Source of the DNA: Bacillota bacterium | Lineage (GTDB): Bacteria; Bacillota; Clostridia; Acetivibrionales; DTU013 | Direction: 5' to 3' | DNA length: 29,549 bases | Assembly (NCBI GenBank): GCA_023439545.1 | Contig: JAEXNT010000073.1 | Coordinates: 1-29,549 of the forward strand | Shown here: in pieces, positions 7,880 to 14,792 of the stretch | How the letters are laid out: every line of letters begins with the position of its first letter | Numbering within the stretch: position 1 is the stretch's first letter | Made by a program: the position numbers and the translations under genes | The notes under the pieces: generated by a model | What the model was told of the DNA's origin: nothing | Seen by the model: the letters and a program-made list of their open reading frames with translations, nothing else | The model's database searches: none

Positions 7880-8554
7880 ATGCAGGATTATGGCGCCATG
7901 CCTTTTATGTATTATTCACCGCCCTGTATGCAAAATCCGTATATACGGCAGGCAATGGCCGGTATGATGCCGGCTCAGACCCAGTTCGCGCCCCAGCAGG
8001 CGATGCCGGTTCAGACCCAGTTCGCGCCCCAGCAGGCGATGCCGGCCATGATGCCGGTAATGACGCCGAATAAAAGCAAGGATATGTCCGGAGATCCCGA
8101 ACCTGCGGTGGATCTCGGTATATACACCTACCCGGGCAACGTCCCCGGAGCTTTGGCGCTGTTGCGGACGTCGGTTGCAGGTGAAACAGAGGACAGGATG
8201 TTTTACCGTTACCTGATTGATAACGCACCCACACAGGAAGACAGGGAGATAATAACAGGGATACGCGACGACGAAATAGGCCATTACGGCCTTGTCAGGC
8301 AAGTGTATTTCCAGCTGACCGGCCAGACTCTTCCGCCCCCTCAGAACGTAACCTTCAAAAAGCCGGCCAGCTATTGCGAAGGCCTTGCGACGGCTATCAG
8401 GGGAGAGCAGAATGCCGTTATAAGATACAGACAGATCCTTTTTGCCCTGCAGGACAGAACACAGATCAATATCCTGACAGCTATAATGACGGATGAAATC
8501 AGGCACGGGATATTGTACAATTACCTATATTCAAAGAATGGATGCAGAGTATAA
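7880..8554 (+). CDS. Ferritin-like di-iron protein with Pro/Gln/Met N-terminal repeats
   Basis: A 224-residue protein. Residues 1-70 are low complexity (Met, Pro, Gln) and include two copies of the 12-residue unit MP(A/V)QTQFAPQQA. Residues about 88-220 form a ferritin/rubrerythrin-like four-helix bundle with a complete six-ligand di-iron set: E102; E132 and H135 (DDEIGH); E176 (RGEQN); E206 and H209 (DEIRH). Such proteins handle iron, peroxide or oxygen; in spore formers related short ferritin-like proteins also occur in spore coats, and the Pro/Gln/Met tail resembles coat proteins. GAGGG precedes the ATG. Whether it is an enzyme, a store or a coat component cannot be told from sequence. Confidence 0.88.
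   Translation: MQDYGAMPFMYYSPPCMQNPYIRQAMAGMMPAQTQFAPQQAMPVQTQFAPQQAMPAMMPVMTPNKSKDMSGDPEPAVDLGIYTYPGNVPGALALLRTSVAGETEDRMFYRYLIDNAPTQEDREIITGIRDDEIGHYGLVRQVYFQLTGQTLPPPQNVTFKKPASYCEGLATAIRGEQNAVIRYRQILFALQDRTQINILTAIMTDEIRHGILYNYLYSKNGCRV
7967..8038 (+). repeat. 36-bp in-frame tandem duplication
   Basis: Two adjacent 36-bp units (7967-8002 and 8003-8038) differ by a single C/T change and encode the 12-residue repeat in the ferritin-like protein. The near identity at DNA level indicates a recent duplication. Confidence 0.95.
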
Positions 8555-8590
8555 GCTTTACCGACAAACCCATCCTCCTTATGTGAACAG

Positions 8591-8625
8591 GGCCGCAGTA
8601 CATCCTGCGGCCTCTTGTCTTATTT
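8591..8625 (+). terminator. Intrinsic terminator of the ferritin-like gene
   Basis: GGCCGCA (8591-8597) pairs with TGCGGCC (8606-8612) around an 8-base loop, followed by the T-rich TCTTGTCTTATTT. Confidence 0.7.
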
Positions 8626-8728
8626 CGGAATGCAAAACGGAATACGGCATATATAGTATTGAACATAAAAGGCGAAATACTATATAATGAGTTTGCTGCA
8701 ATATAAAAGCAACTGAATGTACATCAAG

Positions 8729-8758
8729 CCTGCATGCCCATGTTCCATGGCCTGCAGG
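8729..8758 (+). other. Hairpin in the leader of the dehydrogenase gene
   Basis: CCTGCA (8729-8734) pairs with TGCAGG (8753-8758), and an inner CCATG/CATGG stem closes a TTC loop. No T run follows, so it is not a terminator. AAGCAAC occurs on both sides (near 8707 and 8782). It may be a structured leader; no known riboswitch signature was recognised. Confidence 0.35.
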
Positions 8759-8833
8759 GAGAAAGCAGCCTGCAAGCTGGGAAGCAACTTTTTTACAATG
8801 AATGGAATATCAGAAACATAGGAGAATCGGACA

Positions 8834-9784
8834 TTGAAAAACATACTGGTGGTTTTATCGGTAAATGCAGAGCACAAAAAGATTCTTGAGGCAAAGGCGC
8901 CATCGGCAAATTTCATTTATTCTGACCAGAAAAACGTCAACGAAGAACAGGTGAAAGACGCCGAGATCATTATCGGCAACCCCCCCGCACATATGCTGAA
9001 GGGGGCGGAAAATCTGAAATGGCTGCAGCTCCAAAGTGCAGGCGCCGGAGAATACCTCGCCGGGAATGTGCTGCCCAAAGGAGCAATACTGACAAATGCC
9101 TCGGGAGCATACGGACTGGCTATCTCCGAATATATGCTGGGCGTCACTCTCGAGCTTTACAAAAAGCTTCACCTATACAGGGATCTTCAGGTAAATTCGG
9201 ACTGGTCCTATGCGGGAAAGGTAAAGTCCATATACAGATCGACAGCCTTGATAGCCGGCCTCGGAGATATCGGAGGGGAGTTTGCCTCCAAAATCAAAGC
9301 GCTCGGGGCTTACACGATCGGAATAAAGCGTACTGATACCGCCAAACCCGGATATCTGGACGAGCTTTATACGATGGACAGGTTCGAGACCATACTGCCG
9401 AGGGCGGATATAGTCACACTGAGCCTGCCTGCAACGAAGCATACCTATAGGATAATCAACGAAAGGACCATCGGGCTGATGAAAGAGGGCGCCATCCTCA
9501 TTAACGTAGGCCGCGGCAACGCCGTCGATACGGATGCATTGTGCGACGCGCTTGAAAGCGGAAGGCTGGCCGGAGCGGCGCTCGATGTTACCGATCCAGA
9601 ACCGCTGCCCCGCGACCACAGGCTCTGGAAGATTAAAAATGCCGTCATAACTCCCCATGTCTCCGGCGGCTTCAGCCTGCAGGAGACTCACGACCGCGTG
9701 GTGGCCATCTGCGCCGACAATCTCGAGGCATGGCTGAATGGGAGAAGCCTTAAAAATATCGTTGATCTTTCGGAAGGTTATTGA
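8834..9784 (+). CDS. D-2-hydroxyacid dehydrogenase, NAD-dependent
   Basis: A 316-residue cytosolic oxidoreductase interconverting D-2-hydroxyacids and 2-oxoacids. The Rossmann motif is AGLGDIGGEF. The catalytic triad of the family is present: R227 (NVGRGNA), E256 (DPEPLP) and H275 (TPHVSGG). The length and the C-terminal return helix are normal. The start is TTG at 8834 with AGGAG 9 bases before it; no better ATG exists. The catalytic part resembles the glyoxylate/hydroxypyruvate reductase-like branch, but substrate cannot be fixed from sequence. It stands alone behind a possible structured leader, and no terminator separates it from the DUF1657 gene. Confidence 0.93.
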   Translation: MKNILVVLSVNAEHKKILEAKAPSANFIYSDQKNVNEEQVKDAEIIIGNPPAHMLKGAENLKWLQLQSAGAGEYLAGNVLPKGAILTNASGAYGLAISEYMLGVTLELYKKLHLYRDLQVNSDWSYAGKVKSIYRSTALIAGLGDIGGEFASKIKALGAYTIGIKRTDTAKPGYLDELYTMDRFETILPRADIVTLSLPATKHTYRIINERTIGLMKEGAILINVGRGNAVDTDALCDALESGRLAGAALDVTDPEPLPRDHRLWKIKNAVITPHVSGGFSLQETHDRVVAICADNLEAWLNGRSLKNIVDLSEGY

Positions 9785-9846
9785 TCCGTTCGGTATCAAT
9801 TCCAGTCTATTGGTTAAAATATCATCCGAAAGAGAGGTGATATTCG

Positions 9847-10062
9847 ATGACTGTACAAAGTGATATACAAAAAGCCATCGCATCCTGCGAAGCGGCAAAA
9901 GGTTCCTATGCAATGATGGCGCAATCGACCGAGGATACGCAGGCAAAACAGATGTACAACATAATGAGAGCTGATATAGACAGGCATTTACAGTATCTGA
10001 ACGGCAGGATGACCTACCTGAACGACGGCAATCAGCTGAACAATATCAAAAAGCAGAAATAA
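9847..10062 (+). CDS. DUF1657 family small protein
   Basis: A 71-residue helical protein fitting DUF1657 (TVQSDIQKAIASCEAAKGSYAMMAQSTEDTQAKQMY), a family found in spore-forming Firmicutes, often near spoVA-like and DUF421 genes. GAGAGGTGAT precedes the ATG. GGTTAAAAT at 9812-9820, with GTATC 14 bp upstream, loosely resembles the -10/-35 pair of forespore sigma factors (F/G); this is only suggestive. The function is unknown. It is followed by two hairpins, the second an excellent terminator. Confidence 0.9.
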   Translation: MTVQSDIQKAIASCEAAKGSYAMMAQSTEDTQAKQMYNIMRADIDRHLQYLNGRMTYLNDGNQLNNIKKQK

Positions 10063-10099
10063 TAAAACAAATAAAAGCGGCGGTATTTATACCGCAGTA

Positions 10100-10140
10100 G
10101 ACTGCTGGCAAGCATAATTTGCCGGCAGTCTTTTTGTTGT
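10100..10140 (+). terminator. Strong intrinsic terminator after the DUF1657 gene
   Basis: A 12-bp stem (10100-10111 with 10119-10130, one G-U pair), a 7-base loop and TTTTTGTTGT. A smaller hairpin, GCGGTA/TACCGC at 10080-10095, precedes it. Confidence 0.92.
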
Positions 10141-10153
10141 ATAACAACGTAAA

Positions 10154-10183
10154 CCAGTGAGCAATCTTACGATTACTCACTGG
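10154..10183 (-). terminator. Probable terminator of the hydrogenase gene
   Basis: CCAGTGAG (10154-10161) pairs with CTCACTGG (10176-10183), extended by an inner AATC/GATT stem. Read on the minus strand the stem is followed by TTTACGTTGTT, a weak U tract. It lies 50 bp past the hydrogenase stop codon, back to back with the plus-strand terminator. Confidence 0.65.
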
Positions 10184-10232
10184 CAAAAAAACCTTAAATA
10201 CTTTATTTTACTTAAATCTCATCACATGTGTT

Positions 10233-13200
10233 TTATTTTCTTTTTATATTGCTGAGTGAGGGCTCGCCGACCCTCTTTCCGTCTAGTGTTACATAGATCC
10301 CTTCGCCGTTATGGTTTTCCTTAAGGCGTATGGTCTTCACCTGTATGAATGGATCCATCTTAAGCTGGCGTATCGATTCGGCAAATTTGTTGTAAAGCTC
10401 TTTCGAACCGAGCTTTGCGCATTCATCGCAGGTACATATCGTGTATTCCCTCGTGACGAATGCTGAGTCGGCCTTTCTCCTGACCGGCGCACACCGGCTG
10501 TCACCGCTTTTAGCGGAATATTCCGTGTGGAGCAGCTCATGTGCGAGGTGAGAATTGGCTTCGTGGTAAAACTCCTTGTAAAGCCTCAGTATGTCCGGAT
10601 TTTCCTGAGATTTGCGGTATTTTGCAGTCTTGTCTATATCAACGAGTATCTGCTGACGTTTTTCAAGAGCGTCAATCTTTTCGGGCACCGGATGTCCGGC
10701 TCCGCAGATACAGCCTCCGGGGCAGGCCATGACCTCTATCAGGTCGTAGCCTACGTCGATTCCCTGTATGATCTTCTCTATTATGGGTTCTGCATTGTTC
10801 AGGCCGCTTATTACCGCAACACGCACCTTTGTGCCGTCGGCGTCGACTGTGGATTCCTTTACTCCTTCAAACCCGCGTATCTCCTCGAATTCGAGAGGAT
10901 TTTCCATCACCTTGCCGGTCAGCTTTTCAACTGCCATACGGAGCGCTGCTTCAGCAACGCCGCCCGATGCGCCGAAAAGTATGCCTGCGCCGGAAACCTG
11001 CTTGTAAGGGGCGTCGAATTCCTGCGGCTCGACTTGTGAAGCTTCTATGTTTGCCAGCTTCATCATCTCAAACAATTCGCTCGTCGTAAGTACCGCATCC
11101 ACATCGCGGTTGCCATCGACGGCAAATTCGGGCCGCGCAGCTTCATATTTCTTGGCAAGGCAAGGCACGATCGAAACGACATACAAATCCTTCCTGTCTA
11201 TGCCTGCGAGCTTCGCGTAATGGTTCTTTACTGTCGTTCCCATCATCTGCTGAGGAGACTTGCAGCTCGAAAGATGCGGGATCAGTTCGGGATAACGCTT
11301 CTCAACGAAATTGACCCAGCCGGGGCAGCAGGAGGTGAACTGGGGCATTACGCCTTTGTTTTCTACTCTCTTCAGGAACTCCGTAGTTTCCTCGACGATC
11401 GTAAGATCCGCTGCGAACGTGAAGTCGAACGCCTTGTCGAAGCCCAGCTTTTTCAGCAGCCCCGCCATGAACGGCGAAGCATCCTCCAGCGAAATTCCAA
11501 AGGTCTTAACTATGAGGCTTCTGACAGCCGGAGCTACGAAACCGACTACTGTCTTTGACGAATCATTGATAGCCCTGAATACCTTTCCGCGTTCACGGCG
11601 GTAATCGAGCGCGCCGCACGGGCAGGCATTCACGCACTGGCCACAGCTAACGCAGTCTGTTTCCTGGAGCGGAAGACCGCTTTTTGTTCCTACGAGCTGA
11701 CGCCCGTTCCTCATATAGAAAGCCAGTATATCAGGCCCTTCTATCTCGGCGCAGGCGGCTATACAACGTCCGCAGGATATACACTTGTTATGGTCGCGCA
11801 TTATGAACGGGTGATCGTCCACAATCGGTATATAGGGTCTTTCGTGTATAGGCGCCTTAAATTCTATATTGTGCGCGCTGGCTTCCTTTCTGAGGTCGCA
11901 AACGAAACGCTCGGTACAGCCGCATTTCAGGCAGCGGCGAGCCTCCGCCCTGGCCGTCTCCTCAGTAAGTCCGAGCTCGACCTCGTTGAAGTTGTTCCTG
12001 CGTTCTTCTATTGAAATAGAGGACATCTTCGCGCGCAGAAGCTGCGGCATTTCTTCGAACTCCCATTTAGGCAGGTCTTCAAGCGTACCGCGGCTGCAGC
12101 TGTAATCCGTATTATGCTCCTTGACGTAACCGCGCATCAGGAAGCTGTCCATCGCTTCAGCTGCATGGCGTCCGGCGCCCACAGCCTGAATGACGGTAGC
12201 TGGCCCCGTGACGCAGTCTCCTCCGGCAAACACCTTGATTTCCGATGTCTGGGAGGTTTTTCCGTTTATTTCTATATCGCCCCATTTATTGAGCTTGACA
12301 GGCAGGTCGTTGTAGAGGAACTGCGTATTGGTGCTCTGGCCGATGGCTCCTATGATCGTATCGGCTTCGATATCGGTTTCACTGCCCTCGATCGGTACAG
12401 GACGGCGGCGCCCCGAACGGTCGGGTTCGCCGAGCGTCATTCTTATGCAGCTGAGTTTCTTGACGCCGTTTTCAACATATATTTTAGTCGGAGCCATCAG
12501 GAACAGCATCTCGACTCCTTCGTGCAGCGCTTCTTCGACCTCGTACGGTTCTGCGGGCATCTCTTCGCGCGTACGGCGGTAAACCAGCTTGACTGACTTC
12601 GCGCCCTTGCGCAATGCCGTGCGGGCACAGTCTATGGCTGTATTTCCTCCGCCTATGACGACTACTGTGTTTCCGAGGTTTATATTTGTATTTTTTGTAA
12701 CCTGTTCAAGGTACTGTATGCCGAGCCACACACCTTCGGTATTTTCTCCCTCGATATGCATCGGGGTCGCGCGCCAGGAACCTATGGCAAGGTAAACCGC
12801 GTCAAAATCCCTATGCAGGTCTTCGAGACTGATATGGGTTCCGAGAGCTTTTCCCGTCATTATTTTCACGCCGAGCTTCTGAATTATGTCAATTTCCTTG
12901 TCAAGCGTCGCCTTGGGCAGACGGTATTCCGGAATGCCGTAACGCATCATTCCTCCGGCTTTCGGCTGGCGTTCGAACACTGTGACGTCGTGTCCCTTGA
13001 TTGCGCTGTAGTAAGCGGCAGCAAGACCCGACGGCCCCGCTCCGACTATAGCGACTCTCTTGCCTGTAGCGGAACTCTTTTCAGGCATCCACGGCTGTTC
13101 GCGCGAAATATCCCAGTCGGCTGTAAAACGCTTTACATGGTTGATCGCCACCGGAGAATCGACAAGGTTGCGGCGGCACTTGGCCTCGCAGGGATGCGGG

Positions 13201-13667
13201 CAGACACGTCCGCAAACCACCGGGAAGGGGTTGCTGTCCTTTATTACACGAACGGCCGCCTCGAAATTGCCGTTGCCTACGTGACGGAGATAGGACTGTA
13301 TGTCGATATTGGCCGGGCAGGTCATAACGCAGGGCGCTACGCAGTCTGCATTATGATCCGACAGCAGCTGTTCCAGGCGTATTTTCCTGTAGTTCTCGAG
13401 CTTCGGGCTGTTCGTGCAGATCACCATGCCTTCTTTCACAGGCGTCTGACATGCCTTTACATCACGCTTATTCTCCTCTTCTCCTACTTCAACGACACAC
13501 AGCCCGCAGTTGCCGTTCGAACGGTCGAGCCTTATGTCGTAGCAGAGGTGGGGTATGTGGATCCCCTCCTGCAGCAGGGCCTGAAGGATGGTCAAGTTGT
13601 CATACACTTCAGTTTCGCGTCCATTGACGATTATCTTGATTCGTTTTTTGTCCGTTAGAGTTTTCAT
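10233..13667 (-). CDS. Multidomain [FeFe] hydrogenase fused to GltD-like NAD(P)H oxidoreductase
   Basis: A large cytosolic iron-sulfur flavoprotein (1144 residues from the start chosen). Order: [2Fe-2S] ferredoxin (C42, C54, C57, C73); NuoG-like Cys/His segment (DHNADCVAPC); GltD-type 4Fe-4S helical domain (CGRVCPHPCEAKC); FAD fold (VAIVGAGPSGLAAA) and NAD(P) fold (VVVIGGGNTAIDCARTALR, then VYRR, suggesting NADPH); two 4Fe-4S clusters (CISCGRCIAAC, CVSCGQCVNAC); H-cluster domain. H-cluster motifs: TSCCPGW (C780 proton relay, C781 ligand), VPCLAKKYE (C836; Val replaces the usual Met), EVMACPGGCICGAG (C982, C986; the usual GGG is changed). It matches the glutamate-synthase-linked group A2 layout: electrons between NAD(P)H and H2 in one chain. 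The C-terminal domain has only a CTCDEC cysteine cluster. The ATG at 13667 fits the GAGAGGA site better than the one at 13673. Maturases HydEFG are not in view. Confidence 0.92.
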   Translation of the reverse strand: MKTLTDKKRIKIIVNGRETEVYDNLTILQALLQEGIHIPHLCYDIRLDRSNGNCGLCVVEVGEEENKRDVKACQTPVKEGMVICTNSPKLENYRKIRLEQLLSDHNADCVAPCVMTCPANIDIQSYLRHVGNGNFEAAVRVIKDSNPFPVVCGRVCPHPCEAKCRRNLVDSPVAINHVKRFTADWDISREQPWMPEKSSATGKRVAIVGAGPSGLAAAYYSAIKGHDVTVFERQPKAGGMMRYGIPEYRLPKATLDKEIDIIQKLGVKIMTGKALGTHISLEDLHRDFDAVYLAIGSWRATPMHIEGENTEGVWLGIQYLEQVTKNTNINLGNTVVVIGGGNTAIDCARTALRKGAKSVKLVYRRTREEMPAEPYEVEEALHEGVEMLFLMAPTKIYVENGVKKLSCIRMTLGEPDRSGRRRPVPIEGSETDIEADTIIGAIGQSTNTQFLYNDLPVKLNKWGDIEINGKTSQTSEIKVFAGGDCVTGPATVIQAVGAGRHAAEAMDSFLMRGYVKEHNTDYSCSRGTLEDLPKWEFEEMPQLLRAKMSSISIEERRNNFNEVELGLTEETARAEARRCLKCGCTERFVCDLRKEASAHNIEFKAPIHERPYIPIVDDHPFIMRDHNKCISCGRCIAACAEIEGPDILAFYMRNGRQLVGTKSGLPLQETDCVSCGQCVNACPCGALDYRRERGKVFRAINDSSKTVVGFVAPAVRSLIVKTFGISLEDASPFMAGLLKKLGFDKAFDFTFAADLTIVEETTEFLKRVENKGVMPQFTSCCPGWVNFVEKRYPELIPHLSSCKSPQQMMGTTVKNHYAKLAGIDRKDLYVVSIVPCLAKKYEAARPEFAVDGNRDVDAVLTTSELFEMMKLANIEASQVEPQEFDAPYKQVSGAGILFGASGGVAEAALRMAVEKLTGKVMENPLEFEEIRGFEGVKESTVDADGTKVRVAVISGLNNAEPIIEKIIQGIDVGYDLIEVMACPGGCICGAGHPVPEKIDALEKRQQILVDIDKTAKYRKSQENPDILRLYKEFYHEANSHLAHELLHTEYSAKSGDSRCAPVRRKADSAFVTREYTICTCDECAKLGSKELYNKFAESIRQLKMDPFIQVKTIRLKENHNGEGIYVTLDGKRVGEPSLSNIKRK

Positions 13668-13702
13668 CTGCATTCCTCTCTATCTACATGAATATTTTAA
13701 CG

Positions 13703-13747
13703 GGGTCCTCACAGGCTGCCGGCAGCATGCCGGAGCCAACCGGACCC
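13703..13747 (-). promoter_or_regulatory. Stable hairpin in the hydrogenase 5' leader
   Basis: An outer stem GGGTCC/GGACCC (13703-13708 with 13742-13747) encloses GGCT/AGCC and CCGGC/GCCGG stems around a 5-base loop. It lies between the promoter and the ribosome-binding site. No U run follows on the minus strand, so an effect on mRNA stability or translation is more likely than termination. Confidence 0.5.
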
Positions 13748-13771
13748 GGAATCGGCATTCTGTATATGTAA

Positions 13772-13800
13772 ATTATAAATGAGGACATGAAATTTGTCAT
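13772..13800 (-). promoter_or_regulatory. Promoter of the hydrogenase gene
   Basis: On the minus strand: ATGACA (13800-13795), 17-bp spacer, perfect TATAAT (13777-13772). The rest of the 423-bp gap to the flavodoxin gene holds the divergent promoter and the two structured leaders. Confidence 0.75.
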
Positions 13801-13907
13801 TGGTTAATTCGATAAATTTTTAACAATAATATAAGGAATTTTATCCAGCTTTTTATTTATTCTTATAATACGGGTCATAATAAAACCCGAGGCATAGCTG
13901 CTTTTCT

Positions 13908-13936
13908 TTGAATTATGGCCGTAACTCTGGTAAAAT
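13908..13936 (+). promoter_or_regulatory. Promoter of the flavodoxin-family gene
   Basis: TTGAAT (13908-13913), 17-bp spacer, TAAAAT (13931-13936). It implies a leader of about 150 nt. Confidence 0.7.
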
Positions 13937-13942
13937 AGAGCG

Positions 13943-14070
13943 ATGAAGAACAAAACGCAGGCAGCTCGATATGACATTTCCAAGAAAGTACCTCTTACCT
14001 TCGGCTGAAGGCCGGATGTGAAGACCTGCAGGCTTGCCGCGATCGGCGACGCTGATAAACGACACCGATC
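13943..14070 (+). other. Structured leader with possible 21-codon ORF
   Basis: An ATG at 13943, at or next to the expected transcription start, opens a 21-codon frame ending at 14008 inside a CCTTC/GAAGG hairpin (13998-14011). A second hairpin GATCGG/CCGATC spans 14041-14070. It has the layout of a leader-peptide or RNA-based control region, but no known class was recognised. Confidence 0.3.
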
Positions 14071-14096
14071 AGATAATGGAAACGGGGTGAAGACAC

Positions 14097-14606
14097 ATGA
14101 AGATAACTATCATTTACGACACATTGTCGGGCCATACGAAAAAAATGGCCGAGGCGGTAGCTGAAGGAGCAAGGATGACGGAAGGTATCGACGTTGTCCT
14201 TAAACACATCGACGACGCGACACCCGGGGATATGTTTTCGGAAGGCGTCATTATAGGCTCTCCTACGTACTGCGGGCTGATGACGTGGAAATTGAAAAAG
14301 TGGTTCGACGACAGCCAGAAGACTGCATGGGGAAGGGTTGACGGGCATATCGGGGCGGCGTTTTCCTCTTCCGGAGGTCTTGGAGGCGGCAATGAAACAG
14401 CTGTTTTCAGCATTCTTAACGCATTGATGAACTATGGCTTCATTGTATTCGGCCTTACGGAATATGCCGGAAAGGGCGTCACAGCGCATTACGGCGCAGT
14501 CGCGGTAGGTAATCCGAAGGAACTGGAACTGAAGGCTTGCAGATCGTTGGGGAAAAGGGCCGGAGAATACGTAAAGCGCATGTTCGGGGAAAGCGCAGTC
14601 GATTGA
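14097..14606 (+). CDS. Flavodoxin-family protein (FMN-binding)
   Basis: A 169-residue flavodoxin fold. The N-terminal loop IIYDTLSGHTKKMAEAVAEG binds FMN phosphate; GSPTYCGLMTWKLKKWFDD and the GAAFSSSGGLGGGNE loop are typical of the long-loop flavodoxin/WrbA-like proteins. It likely carries electrons or reduces quinones in the cytosol. GGGGTGA lies 7 bases upstream of the ATG. It is divergent from the hydrogenase and may be an electron partner in the same redox network, which is inference from position only. Confidence 0.9.
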   Translation: MKITIIYDTLSGHTKKMAEAVAEGARMTEGIDVVLKHIDDATPGDMFSEGVIIGSPTYCGLMTWKLKKWFDDSQKTAWGRVDGHIGAAFSSSGGLGGGNETAVFSILNALMNYGFIVFGLTEYAGKGVTAHYGAVAVGNPKELELKACRSLGKRAGEYVKRMFGESAVD

Positions 14607-14735
14607 AAAAAGCCGGTAATGAATCCAAGCGGTAGAAGAAAATCCCAGCAGAACAGTTAAAATTTAGCTATGGCACTTAACGTATCCTGCAGTTAAAATA
14701 GTATATGGACACAAATGTACACAGGCGTAATAACA

Positions 14736-14745
14736 TGTATATACA
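14736..14745 (+). promoter_or_regulatory. Operator-like palindrome upstream of the dehydratase gene
   Basis: Perfect 10-bp palindrome TGTATATACA. It is followed by GG, and a related ATGTACACAGG lies 20 bp upstream (from about 14715), forming a direct repeat. It may bind a regulator of the sugar-acid genes. Confidence 0.35.
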
Positions 14746-14792
14746 GGTATTTAGAGTATGACGCGAAGTTGATATTGACTGGAGGGGTCACA

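Noticed and set aside
7967..8038. CRISPR-like repeat
   Set aside because: The units are directly adjacent with no spacers and are in frame within a coding gene.
12756..13658. Open frame of 300 codons on the plus strand
   Set aside because: It is antisense to the hydrogenase N-terminal half, whose cofactor motifs are unmistakable.
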